From assembly GCA_017405065.1 (NCBI GenBank), contig JAFRBD010000049.1, forward strand, positions 1-56,187: a stretch of DNA of 56,187 nucleotides, given 5' to 3'. This stretch comes from Ruminococcus sp. (lineage in GTDB: Bacteria > Bacillota > Clostridia > Oscillospirales > Acutalibacteraceae). The position numbers and the translations under genes were made by a program. Within the stretch, counting starts at the first letter, position 1; the number at the start of each line of letters is the position of its first letter. The notes beneath the pieces were generated by a model. That model saw nothing but the letters and a program-made list of their open reading frames with translations. It made no database searches and was not told the DNA's origin. Of this stretch, positions 24,681 through 34,200 are shown one piece after another.

Positions 24681-24904
24681 TTAAAATTGAAGCTCACCCG
24701 CACGTTTTTATTTCCGTACCCATCGAGGCGCTTGCCGAGGCGGGTATCGGCCCCCACGATGCCTTCGAGGTCTACGCAAAGGATGATAAGGTCATCATTA
24801 AGAAGGCCGATCCCGACGATTATGACTGCGACGGCGACTGTGAGAACTGTCCGTTCGCCGAAGCTGATGAACCCATCGTCAAGAAACAGGAGAGCAAATC
24901 ATGA
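24674..24904 (+). CDS. AbrB-like small regulator with Cys cluster
   Basis: A 76-residue protein (MLIKIEAHPHVFISVPIEAL). The N-terminal half looks like an AbrB/MazE swapped-hairpin (GIGPHDAFEVYAKDDKVIIK KA). A tail with CDGDCENCPF gives three Cys that may bind metal. It overlaps the Dam-type gene at its start and the next AbrB gene at its stop (ATGA), so all three are coupled. A role in element transcription control is inferred. Confidence 0.7.
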   Translation: MLIKIEAHPHVFISVPIEALAEAGIGPHDAFEVYAKDDKVIIKKADPDDYDCDGDCENCPFAEADEPIVKKQESKS

Positions 24905-25206
24905 CCGGAGATATTGTTTTCAGATTTTTGGGAAAGTACGGCAAGATCACCATCCCTAAGAAGATCAGAGAGAGCATTGATCTGCAGCGCGGCGATCTCC
25001 TGTCGTTTGAGAAAATCGACGATGACACAATCCTCATCAGAAGGGAAAGCCTCTGCACCTGTATGAGCAGGACACAGATAGAAGAAAAGAAGGAAACCCT
25101 CCTTGATTTTCTCAACGGTCTGTCGCCCGAGCAAAAAGCGGCGGTGCTCGTGCATCTGTCTATGCAGGTTGCCGAACAGCAAGGGAGCATCGATGTCAAA
25201 GTATAA
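24901..25206 (+). CDS. SpoVT/AbrB-family transcriptional regulator
   Basis: A 101-residue protein with the AbrB fold up front (FRFLGKYGKITIPKKIRESI, then LQRGDLLSFEKIDDDTILI). A helical C-terminus follows (EKKETLLDFLNGLSPEQKAA). AbrB-type dimers bind AT-rich DNA and often act as transition-state or antitoxin-like regulators. No toxin partner is evident next to it; the following gene is DUF3849-like. Confidence 0.82.
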   Translation: MTGDIVFRFLGKYGKITIPKKIRESIDLQRGDLLSFEKIDDDTILIRRESLCTCMSRTQIEEKKETLLDFLNGLSPEQKAAVLVHLSMQVAEQQGSIDVKV

Positions 25207-25918
25207 ACCGCTTTACCGCTACACCCTCAAAAATGCCCAAGAGTTTGACGAGGTCGATCAGTGGCGCGAGAGTCACCGTGAAAACTGTAAATGTGCCAAT
25301 GACATAACAGAGGCGATCAACAGCAATTATCACGATAACCGGCTCGATAACTGCGTTCAGCCGATCATTGAGAAATATGGCTTTGACCGCGTGAATTGGG
25401 TTATCGCCAATACGATCCGCGAAGGCATTGAGGATGGCAGATATTCAGTCGAGAACAAAAAATGGGCAAAGAGCTTTGACGTTCTCAGCGACGATCAGAA
25501 TAACTGGCATTTCTGTGTCACAGCTCACCCCGGCTTGGTGGATCTCTTTGCCAATCAGCTCAGAGACGCATGGAACAAGCTCGGTCTGTTGGACGGCAAG
25601 GATACTGTAGATGAAAAGGAATATGAACAGCAGCTTTTGATCCTCAAACCCACCGTACTCAGCGACGACTACCGTCATCCCGATTACCAGCTCTTTTATG
25701 CAACTACCGGCTTTGGCTGTCGTTACCGTTCCCTCGGAGCAAAGGTCTTTGGCTTCTTCCTCAAGGACGGCGAAGAAACATCGTTCAGAAGAACTGACTT
25801 TTACGGCGTCGCCAGCGAAGAATCCCTTCCCGAATGGGCTCGTGAAAAGCTCGAGGACATCCGCATGAGCCAATCCGATAACGGTGAGTCCGACGCCATG
25901 ACAATGGAGGTTAATTGA
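25193..25918 (+). CDS. DUF3849-like ICE protein
   Basis: A 241-residue protein starting MSKYKPLYRYTLKNAQEFDE inside the end of the AbrB gene (14-nt overlap). It contains IIEKYGFDRVNWVIANTIRE, then DGRYSVENKKWAKSF, which is the DUF3849 pattern seen on Firmicutes mobile elements. A second half has CVTAHPGLVDLFANQLRDAW and FRRTDFYGVASEESLPEWAR. It ends NGESDAMTMEVN, a variant of the shared tail. The function is unknown. Confidence 0.75.
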   Translation: MSKYKPLYRYTLKNAQEFDEVDQWRESHRENCKCANDITEAINSNYHDNRLDNCVQPIIEKYGFDRVNWVIANTIREGIEDGRYSVENKKWAKSFDVLSDDQNNWHFCVTAHPGLVDLFANQLRDAWNKLGLLDGKDTVDEKEYEQQLLILKPTVLSDDYRHPDYQLFYATTGFGCRYRSLGAKVFGFFLKDGEETSFRRTDFYGVASEESLPEWAREKLEDIRMSQSDNGESDAMTMEVN

Positions 25919-25919
25919 T

Positions 25920-26603
25920 ATGCGAGTTAAGATCTATCAGATAAACAATGACCGTTGCGATATTCCGCACTTGAAGTTCAGCGGTTCGAAAGAAACAGAG
26001 AAGCTCACAGGCAAAAGCACAGTCGATCCCTCTGTCTATGACGAGGTATTCAACGCTGAACTTGATACCGATAATCTCGAAGAAATCTATGCTCAGTTCA
26101 ATACCGGCAGACACCCTCTGCACAGAGGACATTCCCTCTCTGTTTCCGACGTTGTCGTGATCGGCAAAGACGCCTATTTCTGTGACAGAGTCGGATTCAA
26201 TAAGATTGAGTTTGATGAGAAGAAAACTCAGAAGCCCGATGATCTCATGCGCGTTGTATACGTCGAACCCGGCAAGCCCGCTTATGAAGCGGAGATTAAG
26301 CATGATTTGGACAGTATGCAGCGTGCCGTTGGAGACGGTCTTATCGAACCGATCTATATGGATGACGGCTGTATTCTGATCGGCAATGAAGAGTCAAAGC
26401 TCAGAGGGATGCAGGGCAACCGGCATCTTGACGGCGGCGGTATTATCGCCGGACCGTTCTTTGTCTGCGGTGACGCCGGAGAGGAATTCCGCGCACTGAC
26501 AGACGATGAGGTAACCAAATACCTTGAAAAATACGCACAGCCCGAGGACATAAGCGACGAAGAAACGCAGAGTGACGTCGGGTTTATCTTTTACACATTT
26601 TAG
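25920..26603 (+). CDS. YodL + DUF3846 domain protein
   Basis: A 227-residue protein. A YodL-type domain (DNLEEIYAQFNTGRHPLHRG, then HSLSVSDVVVI) precedes a DUF3846 domain (MRVVYVEPGKPAYEAEIKHD, LIEPIYMDDGCILIGNEE, then IIAGPFFVCGD). Both families are hallmarks of Firmicutes ICE accessory blocks and have no established activity. It starts 1 nt after the DUF3849-like stop. The tail is acidic and ends SDVGFIFYTF, hydrophobic but not the Gly-Met type. Confidence 0.85.
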   Translation: MRVKIYQINNDRCDIPHLKFSGSKETEKLTGKSTVDPSVYDEVFNAELDTDNLEEIYAQFNTGRHPLHRGHSLSVSDVVVIGKDAYFCDRVGFNKIEFDEKKTQKPDDLMRVVYVEPGKPAYEAEIKHDLDSMQRAVGDGLIEPIYMDDGCILIGNEESKLRGMQGNRHLDGGGIIAGPFFVCGDAGEEFRALTDDEVTKYLEKYAQPEDISDEETQSDVGFIFYTF

Positions 26604-26614
26604 GAGGTTTTATC

Positions 26615-27031
26615 ATGACACAGAGTAAGAAAAACACAACGGCAAATAATCAGAACACATCAAAGCACAAAGTACCCGGTATCGCTGCCAGAATTGACCG
26701 CATGGTCGACAGCGACGGCAGCACCAAGGCATACGCGAGCGTGAATGTCGCCGGCGCTGTCGCTATCCACGGCATTCGCGTCATTGATTCGGACAAGGGA
26801 CTGTTCGTATCTATGCCCTCGAGATCGTACACCGACAGGAACGGCAAGACTCAGTACAGCGACATCGCTCACGCAGTTACCAAAGAAGCCCATGACGCTA
26901 TCAACGACAAGGTGCTCGAAGCGTATCAGCAGGAGCTGTCCGAGAGCGAAAGTGAGGATCAGAGCGAGACGGAGGACGAAGACCTGCCCTTCGACGAAGA
27001 TGAATCCGCGGGCTTTGCTCCTGCTATGTAA
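26615..27031 (+). CDS. SpoVG-family protein with acidic tail
   Basis: A 138-residue protein with an N-terminal disordered linker, then a SpoVG domain (RIDRMVDSDGSTKAYASVNV, AVAIHGIRVIDSDKGLFVSM, PSRSYTDRNGKTQYSDIAHA). SpoVG proteins bind RNA or DNA and modulate gene expression. The last 35 residues are acidic and end DEDESAGFAPAM, matching the shared tail pattern. AGGAGG lies 8 nt upstream of the ATG. Confidence 0.88.
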   Translation: MTQSKKNTTANNQNTSKHKVPGIAARIDRMVDSDGSTKAYASVNVAGAVAIHGIRVIDSDKGLFVSMPSRSYTDRNGKTQYSDIAHAVTKEAHDAINDKVLEAYQQELSESESEDQSETEDEDLPFDEDESAGFAPAM

Positions 27032-27111
27032 GCAGACACAGAAATCTTCCGATTCTGTCTGGACTTTCAGAAAAGGTGTGGATATACTGCTTGCTGAAAG
27101 GAGGATGACGT

Positions 27112-27912
27112 ATGAAAAAGTTAGCAGTCATCATGGCCGTGTTCTTAACGGCAAGCAGTATCAGCGCCTGTTCACAGGCAGAATTGAAAGCAATGAACTA
27201 TGCGGAACCTACATCGATCACTTCAACCGCAACCCCCTCAGAAGCGGCAAAAAGCCGCATAAACACTGAGATTTCTGCATCAGAAACTTCGGAAACGGAA
27301 AGCGCCGAGAAATCGCCTGTGTCGCCTTTTCAGGAGCCGACGGGTGTGTCCCCGACCACAACGGAAAAAGCCGGTGTCGGGGAAACGTCGGGCAAACAGA
27401 GCGGCGTTTCGCAGAGCGGAAACAGCGCTCCGAAGAACAGAGAAAACGGAATGACCGTCGGCGGGAGTTCAGATCAAACCTCGCCGGGACATGACGACAG
27501 TCCGTCACAGCGCAGCGAGCCCGATCCTGACGAGAAGCCTCAAAGCAACCCAACTCCGAAACCAACCGAAGCACCCAAAACACATCCGAAGCCTACCGAG
27601 GCTCCGAAACCAAAGCCGACAGAACCTCCTGCAGAAAAGAAGGAGATCGATTACGGACAGGTCGTTTGTAACCTGATTGCCTACGGTCAGCAGCTTGGCA
27701 TGGTGTATAACGGCTCGCTTGGAACCGGCAACGCAGGATGGTTCCCTCCGACGGACGTCAGCGGCTATTCCGATACTAACTCGGCAACATCAGCCTGCTA
27801 CGGTGATGTGGAGTATGTGATCTATTACTACTCAGGGTTAGGCGCGGAACCTTCCGACATCATGTTCAATGTGATCGCAAGCGGCGGTCAGATCTATGTA
27901 GTGTACGCATAA
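27112..27912 (+). CDS. Lipoprotein with Pro/Thr-rich stalk and small C-terminal domain
   Basis: A 266-residue exported lipoprotein (signal ending SISAC with the lipobox Cys near residue 20). A long Ser/Thr/Glu-rich then Pro/Lys-rich spacer (PTPKPTEAPKTHPKPTEAPK) extends the C-terminal domain (about 85 residues, YGQVVCNLIAYGQQLGMVYN ... ASGGQIYVVYA) through the cell wall. A GGAGG ribosome-binding site is present. It may act at the donor surface during mating or as a cargo adhesin (inference). A terminator follows. Confidence 0.75.
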   Translation: MKKLAVIMAVFLTASSISACSQAELKAMNYAEPTSITSTATPSEAAKSRINTEISASETSETESAEKSPVSPFQEPTGVSPTTTEKAGVGETSGKQSGVSQSGNSAPKNRENGMTVGGSSDQTSPGHDDSPSQRSEPDPDEKPQSNPTPKPTEAPKTHPKPTEAPKPKPTEPPAEKKEIDYGQVVCNLIAYGQQLGMVYNGSLGTGNAGWFPPTDVSGYSDTNSATSACYGDVEYVIYYYSGLGAEPSDIMFNVIASGGQIYVVYA

Positions 27913-27921
27913 TGATAATAC

Positions 27922-27958
27922 GGAATCCCCGGACTGAGAAATCGGTTTGGGGATTTTT
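27922..27958 (+). terminator. Intrinsic terminator after the lipoprotein gene
   Basis: AATCCCC pairs with GGGGATT around a CGGACTGAGAAATCGGTTT region, followed by five T's. Confidence 0.7.
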
Positions 27959-27975
27959 CATAAGGAGATGAAATA

Positions 27976-29130
27976 ATGATTATTTCGGCACATATCAGCT
28001 ATAACGACCATTCAGCTGAGATCGGTTTTCCTGTGGATGACGATACGCTCGATGTATTGCTCAGCGCGAATAAAATGCCGACAGATACCACCCTACCGTT
28101 CTTAGTCGAGGATATTCATTTTCCTGCAGAGCTTTCATGCCTGAGTGGTGAGTACGTCAATCTGGACGAGATGAACTACCTTGCCAAGCGCATTGACAGC
28201 TTTACGGAAGCTGAAATGGAACAGTTCGGCGTCGCTGTAGAAAAGACAGATGCTAAGAGTTTAAAGGATCTTATCAATCTGACCTTCAACCTCAACAAGT
28301 TTACGATCATCAAGAATGTCGGCGATATGGTTGAGGTAGGCAGAGAATACAAGCTGAACAGAGAAGGCGCCGTCCCGGTTGATCCGGCATTGGATGACGA
28401 ATTCGCTGCAATCGGCAGAAAGCTCCTCGGATCGGGTCGAGGGATATTTACCGAACAGGGCTTATTGTTCACTGAGGACGAACCGATCGAGGAAGTGTAC
28501 GACAGCCAGGTATTCCCGTTCTATTGGTATGAACCGTCAGTTGTCGATCTGAGATTAGACTACGACGGAAAATCCGAAATGGTGCAGCTTCCCGATTCCG
28601 AACTTGCTATCGAAAAAGCGATACGGCGGCTCGGCGCTCCGGCTATAGGATTCTGCAATTATGAATGCAATATCGAGAACCCTCAATACAGCTGCCTTGA
28701 CGATCGGTTCAAAACGGTCTTGGAAAACGAGGGCGCTGTATCTCTGAACGCATTGGTTCGTGAGATCAAGAGTCAGGAGGTCGACGCAGATAAACTCGAG
28801 GCGGCAATGGAAATGACCGGTGTGTCCACATCCAAAAATATAATCACCTTAATCAATCATCTTGATGAGCTCGATCTGTTCACAGGAATTGAGAACGGCG
28901 ATTACGATGAGGTCGGAAAACAATTTGTTGACCATTGTGATGACTACAAGCTGCACGACGATATGTACGACTTCTTTGACTTCTACGAATTCGGCAGATT
29001 CATCGCTAAAGAATATGACGGACAATTCACTTCTCAAGGCTTCATCTATTACAGCGGATACGACACTATGGATGTGATCATGAACGATCTCGAGGATGAG
29101 GGCTGTCCTATGACGATGGGAGGAATATAG
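27976..29130 (+). CDS. ArdA-type antirestriction protein (second copy)
   Basis: A 384-residue acidic protein. NLDEMNYLAKRIDSFTEAEM, SLKDLINLTFNLNKFTIIKN and DEFAAIGRKLLGSGRGIFTE parallel the first ArdA (20932-22488), and the last one aligns to the EAxGRD block. It differs in its N-terminus (MIISAHISYNDHSAEIGFPV), which resembles the start of the protein at 29470. It ends EDEGCPMTMGGI, a variant of the shared tail. Two ArdA-type proteins on one element suggest broad protection from type I restriction. Confidence 0.78.
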   Translation: MIISAHISYNDHSAEIGFPVDDDTLDVLLSANKMPTDTTLPFLVEDIHFPAELSCLSGEYVNLDEMNYLAKRIDSFTEAEMEQFGVAVEKTDAKSLKDLINLTFNLNKFTIIKNVGDMVEVGREYKLNREGAVPVDPALDDEFAAIGRKLLGSGRGIFTEQGLLFTEDEPIEEVYDSQVFPFYWYEPSVVDLRLDYDGKSEMVQLPDSELAIEKAIRRLGAPAIGFCNYECNIENPQYSCLDDRFKTVLENEGAVSLNALVREIKSQEVDADKLEAAMEMTGVSTSKNIITLINHLDELDLFTGIENGDYDEVGKQFVDHCDDYKLHDDMYDFFDFYEFGRFIAKEYDGQFTSQGFIYYSGYDTMDVIMNDLEDEGCPMTMGGI

Positions 29131-29131
29131 A

Positions 29132-29473
29132 GTGGCTGTTCAGTTTTCAAAAGTGACGCTTACCGCCGATAACGGTAACACCTCTGCGTTCCTCTGTTCG
29201 GGATGCCCGATCAACACATCCGACTTGGCGGGCTGGACAGCGTATCAGAGGTTTATGTCAGACAATCTCGACTGCAAATCAGTCAAAGCAGAGGTGCAAA
29301 CCTACCTCTACGGCGAGGGCGATGTAAATATCGCCAACGAGTATGAGGTCGCTTACTTCACCCGCAGAGGCGAAGATTTCCTCACCTGCTCCACCGTCTA
29401 TCCGCAAGGCAACTCATCGTTCACCATCTATCCGCCGGACGCATTCAGTATAGCGGAGGTGATTATTCAATGA
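29132..29473 (+). CDS. Small ICE protein of unknown function
   Basis: A 113-residue protein from a GTG 1 nt after the ArdA stop (MAVQFSKVTLTADNGNTSAF), with CSGCP and an SDNLDCKSVKAEVQTYLYGE segment. It is a beta-rich soluble protein without the acidic tail. It overlaps the next gene by 4 nt (ATGA). I recognise no family. Confidence 0.7.
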   Translation: MAVQFSKVTLTADNGNTSAFLCSGCPINTSDLAGWTAYQRFMSDNLDCKSVKAEVQTYLYGEGDVNIANEYEVAYFTRRGEDFLTCSTVYPQGNSSFTIYPPDAFSIAEVIIQ

Positions 29474-30327
29474 TAATTACAGCAGTGGTGCAGCATAAAG
29501 GCAATACGCTTGTTGTGGATCTGCCCCGCGATCGAATGGATTTAGAGGTAAAACTGCATTCAATCGGTATCCAAATCCTCTCCGATAAAATCCGTATTGT
29601 CGACGATGAAGAACAGAGCGATATTAGCGTAAAGCTGTTTGGAGAAAGCGATATCGGTCATCACTTGTCCCGCGTATTTAAAGAAAACGACACCCTATAT
29701 GAGACAAACAGAGCGCTGACATTTCTTGAAAATGCAGACGAAGACATCCTCGAAGAATTGGAGGCGAACATTATTCATGACCAATACAGCACTCCTGCAG
29801 AGCTTGTTGCAGATATTGACCGTATGACGGAAGCAATCGGAAAATACACCGAAAACTTTTATTTCCCGTTGAAAGGCAACATTGAAGATGAAGATTCCAT
29901 ATGGTCTGAAACGAGAAATCGCTATCTCCTCGAATTCAAATATGATATCCGCGAGCAGCTCGAGCATGAGCAGGATATGGACGGCGAAAGCATGAAAGAC
30001 TACTTCTATGACGATGATAATGCGCAGAAGAAGATGGTCTCTTGCAAGTGGGATGTTGTCGAACGCGACAGTATTCTCTACGGCAAGGTTGAATTCAGGT
30101 TAAAGGAGCCGTTCACGGCAGAAGAAAAGGAAAAAGTTCGTGAGTGGATCACCGGTCAGAACGCCGACGGTTTGGGCGAAGGCTTTGAGCAGCGTCCGAT
30201 CGAAACCGAGGACGGTAAGCTGTATGTCTCCATGTGGGACAGCGGCGACGACTACTTCGTCTATGATGAGGAAGAAATGAAAGACTACCTCGCCCAACAG
30301 CAGGGCGGCGGTATGGCATTACAATAA
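29470..30327 (+). CDS. Acidic ICE protein of unknown function
   Basis: A 285-residue acidic protein starting MIITAVVQHKGNTLVVDLPR, a beta-hairpin start also seen in the second ArdA. The middle has LTFLENADEDILEELEANII. The C-terminal part (EFRLKEPFTAEEKEKVREWI, then DGKLYVSMWDSGDDYFVYDE) ends YLAQQQGGGMALQ, a tail variant. It is likely part of the coupled antirestriction block; the activity is unknown. Confidence 0.7.
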   Translation: MIITAVVQHKGNTLVVDLPRDRMDLEVKLHSIGIQILSDKIRIVDDEEQSDISVKLFGESDIGHHLSRVFKENDTLYETNRALTFLENADEDILEELEANIIHDQYSTPAELVADIDRMTEAIGKYTENFYFPLKGNIEDEDSIWSETRNRYLLEFKYDIREQLEHEQDMDGESMKDYFYDDDNAQKKMVSCKWDVVERDSILYGKVEFRLKEPFTAEEKEKVREWITGQNADGLGEGFEQRPIETEDGKLYVSMWDSGDDYFVYDEEEMKDYLAQQQGGGMALQ

Positions 30328-30361
30328 TAATCCATATCAAAAGAAGGTGGTGGTGATAAAT

Positions 30362-30433
30362 ATGATTCACCAAACAGAATATGCTCACCAATCGGCAGAG
30401 GGCGACCTCTGCCTATACTTTTTGAAAGGATGA
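30362..30433 (+). promoter_or_regulatory. Leader ORF with GGCAGAGG/CCTCTGCC hairpin
   Basis: A 23-codon ORF (MIHQTEYAHQSAEGDLCLYF, LKG) with AAGGTGG upstream spans a perfect 8-bp hairpin (GGCAGAGG/CCTCTGCC, 30395-30414), followed by a short T run. The layout (short ORF over a terminator-like stem, 5 nt before the next start codon) resembles an attenuator. The peptide itself shows no telltale codon run. Confidence 0.4.
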
Positions 30434-30438
30434 TTTTT

Positions 30439-31233
30439 ATGAAAAAGAAAACAAATATCAAAAGCATTATCTGCATGATCCTGATTCTGACGGTTATGCT
30501 TTCATCTATCGCGGTACTGCCCGCGTCAGCGGCAAGCTCCGGCTGGAGCTGTGCGACTCCCGCGATCAGCTCCGCTTCTGTTCACCAGAGAGGACAGTCC
30601 ATCGGATTCAGATGGACTGCTGTCAAAGGGGCGTCCCGCTACAGAGTATTCTACAAGGAACCCGGCGGCAGCTGGAAGAAGCTCGGCGACACAAGAGGTA
30701 CGCTGTGGTATGACAATGAACTGACAAGAACCTGTAAGGGCGCGTACTATACCGTTCGCTGTGTATCCTCCGACGGCAAGAAATATGTATCCGACTATGT
30801 TCACTCGGGTACATGGATGAAGGCTGTCTACTATTCCACCCCGAATCTTGAATACATCAAGACTGTTAACTGGAATAAAGCGTACCTTTTCTTCGAAGCA
30901 AACCCGAACGTCATTGAGGACGGCGGTCGTTTTCAGGTTTATATGAAGAAGGGCAAGAACGGCAGTTGGACGAGGATCAACTCAACGCTGATGACCTGGG
31001 ATCGCACTCCCGAGGTTCGTTCCGATTACGACAGCAGGAAGTATTATCCCATCTGTTACCGTGCTGAGATCGTCAACGACTCCGTGCCTTACCCCGGCGA
31101 AACCTACTATTACACCGTTCGCTGTATCGGATACGGAAACAAGCTCGTCGATGGCAGCAAGGTCGGGTACGGCGAGGTCTTCACAAGTATGTATAACGAC
31201 GATAACGCTTGGTACATTTACCACGCGAAATGA
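30439..31233 (+). CDS. Secreted fibronectin-III-like protein
   Basis: A 264-residue protein with a signal peptide (MKKKTNIKSIICMILILTVM ... LPASAAS). Two beta-sandwich units follow with SIGFRWTAVKGASRYRVFYK and the repeated YYTVRC motif (GAYYTVRCVSSDGKKYVS; TYYYTVRCIGYG), typical of fibronectin III folds. There is no sorting signal or lipobox, so it is released or bound non-covalently. It sits just before the adhesin gene and may work with it at the cell surface during mating. Confidence 0.8.
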   Translation: MKKKTNIKSIICMILILTVMLSSIAVLPASAASSGWSCATPAISSASVHQRGQSIGFRWTAVKGASRYRVFYKEPGGSWKKLGDTRGTLWYDNELTRTCKGAYYTVRCVSSDGKKYVSDYVHSGTWMKAVYYSTPNLEYIKTVNWNKAYLFFEANPNVIEDGGRFQVYMKKGKNGSWTRINSTLMTWDRTPEVRSDYDSRKYYPICYRAEIVNDSVPYPGETYYYTVRCIGYGNKLVDGSKVGYGEVFTSMYNDDNAWYIYHAK

Positions 31234-31254
31234 TCAAGAGAAAGGATACTGATT

Positions 31255-34200
31255 ATGAACAAAAGTGTTTATAAATTCAGACTGACGCGCGCGGGAGCCT
31301 TCATCCTCGCGGTCATAACACTGCTTTTATCCGTCTTCATCCTGCCTGTCAGCGCAAAAACTGGCGATACGGCAACAATCACCTTCGATTACTGCTACGA
31401 CACCGGCGATAATATCATCACCTTTGTGCAGACCGTTACCAACGGTGACGTTACTGTCGGTACGCCCGGCGAGGAACTCTGCCGGATCTACGCGGACGGT
31501 AAGGACGCCTACTGCATTCAGCCCGGCTATCATCTGTATTCGGGTAATGTGCTGACCGAGGGCGGCTCGTCTGTGTGGAACGGTCTCTCCGCAAATAAGA
31601 GAAAAGCCGTCAATATTGCTTTGCTATACGGCAAGCCCGGCAGTGAGGATAAGCTCGAAGGTACCGGCGGTCAGCAGTGGATCGCTACCCAGTTGATCGT
31701 ATGGGAAATCGTGACCGGCTGCCGTGATACCGGCGCGGGCTTCAAGCTGACCAATCCCAAGTACATTGATTCGCTTACCGCCGACGGCAATAATCCCGGC
31801 GTAAAGTATGTGTATAACTGCATCGCAAAGGCAATGGCGAATCACCACACCGTTCCTTCCTTTGCGGCAAACCTCGTTTCAAAGGCTCCCACTCATACCA
31901 TGCAGTATAAAGACGGCTCCTATTCTGTAACCCTCACCGACAGCAACGGAGTCCTCGATCAATTCAACTATCAGTCGAGCGACGGAATTACGGTAAAGGT
32001 TTCGGGAAGCTCTATGACGCTGACTTCCAACGCTCCCATCACCGATGAAAAAACGCTGTCTGTCAACAAGAAGGTTCCGACCGTATCGGATAATTCTGTG
32101 CTGGTGGCGTTCGGCGATTCGGAAAAGCAGGACGTCATCGTAGGCTTAGCAGCTCCCGATCCCGTTCCCTCTGTCTTTAAACTCAAGACCAGCGCCGGTC
32201 ATTTGAAGATTGTCAAGGCCTCCGAAGACGACAATATCAGCGGAGTCGAATTCACCGTGAAAGGTGAGAATTACAGCAAGACCGCGAAAACGTCCGATAA
32301 CGGCGAGCTTGTACTCTCCGGCTTAGTACCCGGTACATATACCGTAACCGAGACTCCTTCGGATAAGTATGTCGCACAGCCCGCTCAAACCGTAACGGTT
32401 GAGAGCGGAAAAACTGCAACAGTCAGCTTTTCGAATGTTCTGAAAAAGTCCGAGATCGTCATCGTGAAGAAGGACGCCGAGAGCAAGAAGACCATTCCGC
32501 TCTCGGGTTTTGGCTTTAAGATTCAGAAGTCTGACGGCGGTTTTGTCTCCGTCGATAACAAGGATGTATTCTATACCGATAAAACGGGTACGATCAAATT
32601 CCCCGTAAAGCTCGTTTACGGCAGCTACAAGCTGATCGAGGTGCAGGCGGGCGCGGGTTATGTGCTTGACAGCACACCCGTCAGCTTCACTGTCGACGGC
32701 ACGAAGTCCACTGTTGAGCTTGAAAAGTTCAACAGCGCGGAAAAAGGAACCATCACTATCCACAAGACCGGCGATATTTTTGCTTCTGTTACAGAGGAAA
32801 AGATTAGTGAGGATGAACCTGAGCCTGTGACTGAGATCAGCGAGGATAATGAGCCTACCGAATCGGTTAAACCTACCGAACCCGTAAAACCGACTGAGCC
32901 GACAAGACCTAACGAACCGGAAAGACCAACTGCTCCTGCCGGTCCCGGCACATCAGGCTCACCCGGCGAGGGAAAGCCTAATCAGCCTGAATCCCCGACT
33001 GCTCCCGCCGCTCCTTCCGTGCCGACTGAGCCGACAGCCCCTGCTGCAACGGAAAGCGCTCCTGAAGAGTCAACTGAACCCGCAGAAGAAAAGCTCCCTG
33101 TTATCAGGTATCAGCCCGTTTACGAGAACGGAGGCCTTGCCGACGCGGAATTCACCGTTACGGCGGCAGAGGACATCAAGACTCCCGACGGCGTCGTTCA
33201 TTATCAGAAGGACGAGGTAGTTGATACAATCACTACAGATGAGAACGGCATTGCCAAGACAAAGAAGCTCTGGCTCGGCAAATTCATCATCAAGGAGACC
33301 AAGAGTCCCTATGGCTATGTTTCCAATCCCGAAACCTATACGGTAGAAATCACATATGCCGGACAGAATGTGAAGGTAACCAATACCGATCTCAGCATAG
33401 AGAATATCCGCCAGAAAGCGGAAATCACCTTACAGAAGGTACTGGAAAAGTACGATCTGATCGGTATCGGCGATAATAATGAAATCACGAACGTAGCCTT
33501 TGCGCTGTTTGCCGACGAGGATATTACCGCAGCCGACGGCAAGAAGATTCCGAAGGACGGTCTGATTGAGATCGTCAACTGCGACGAAAACGGCGATGTA
33601 CAGTTCAGCACAGAGATTCCGTTCGGCAAATACTATGTTCAGGAGTATTCAACCGACAAGCACTACATCATCGACAATACAAAGTATCCCTTTGAGTTTA
33701 CCTACACGCCCGATATCGATATCCAGCACTTCGATATCTCTGACGGCAGCGGGTTCATCAATCAGCTCAGGCGCGGTACTGTGACAACCACAAAGGTCGA
33801 CGAGGAATACCCCGAAAACAAGCTCACAGGCGCAGTATTCGAGATCTACGCAGACGTTGACGGAGATATGCAGTTTAACCCCGAGGTAGATACGCTCATT
33901 GGCGAGATGACTGAGTCTGCAGAGGATATCGGCGTTTATTTCCTGACGGATCTGCCTGTCGGCGGCTTCTTCCTGTATGAGAAGGAAGCCCCCAAGGGCT
34001 TTGAGAAGGACAACGATTATTATTACTTCGATATCGCCGAGAATGGCGACGTTATCAACGTCGAAAACAAGGCGGGCGTCGGATTTACCAACAAGCCCAC
34101 GGTCGGCGAGCTTGAAATCACCAAGAAGGACGTTGTTTCCGGCAAGCTGCTTCCCAAGGCGGGCTTCCGCATCAAGGACGCCGAGGGCAATGTGGTAGCC

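Noticed and set aside
24674..25206. AbrB pair as antitoxins of a toxin-antitoxin module
   Set aside because: No toxin-like gene is adjacent; the following DUF3849-like protein has no toxin features.
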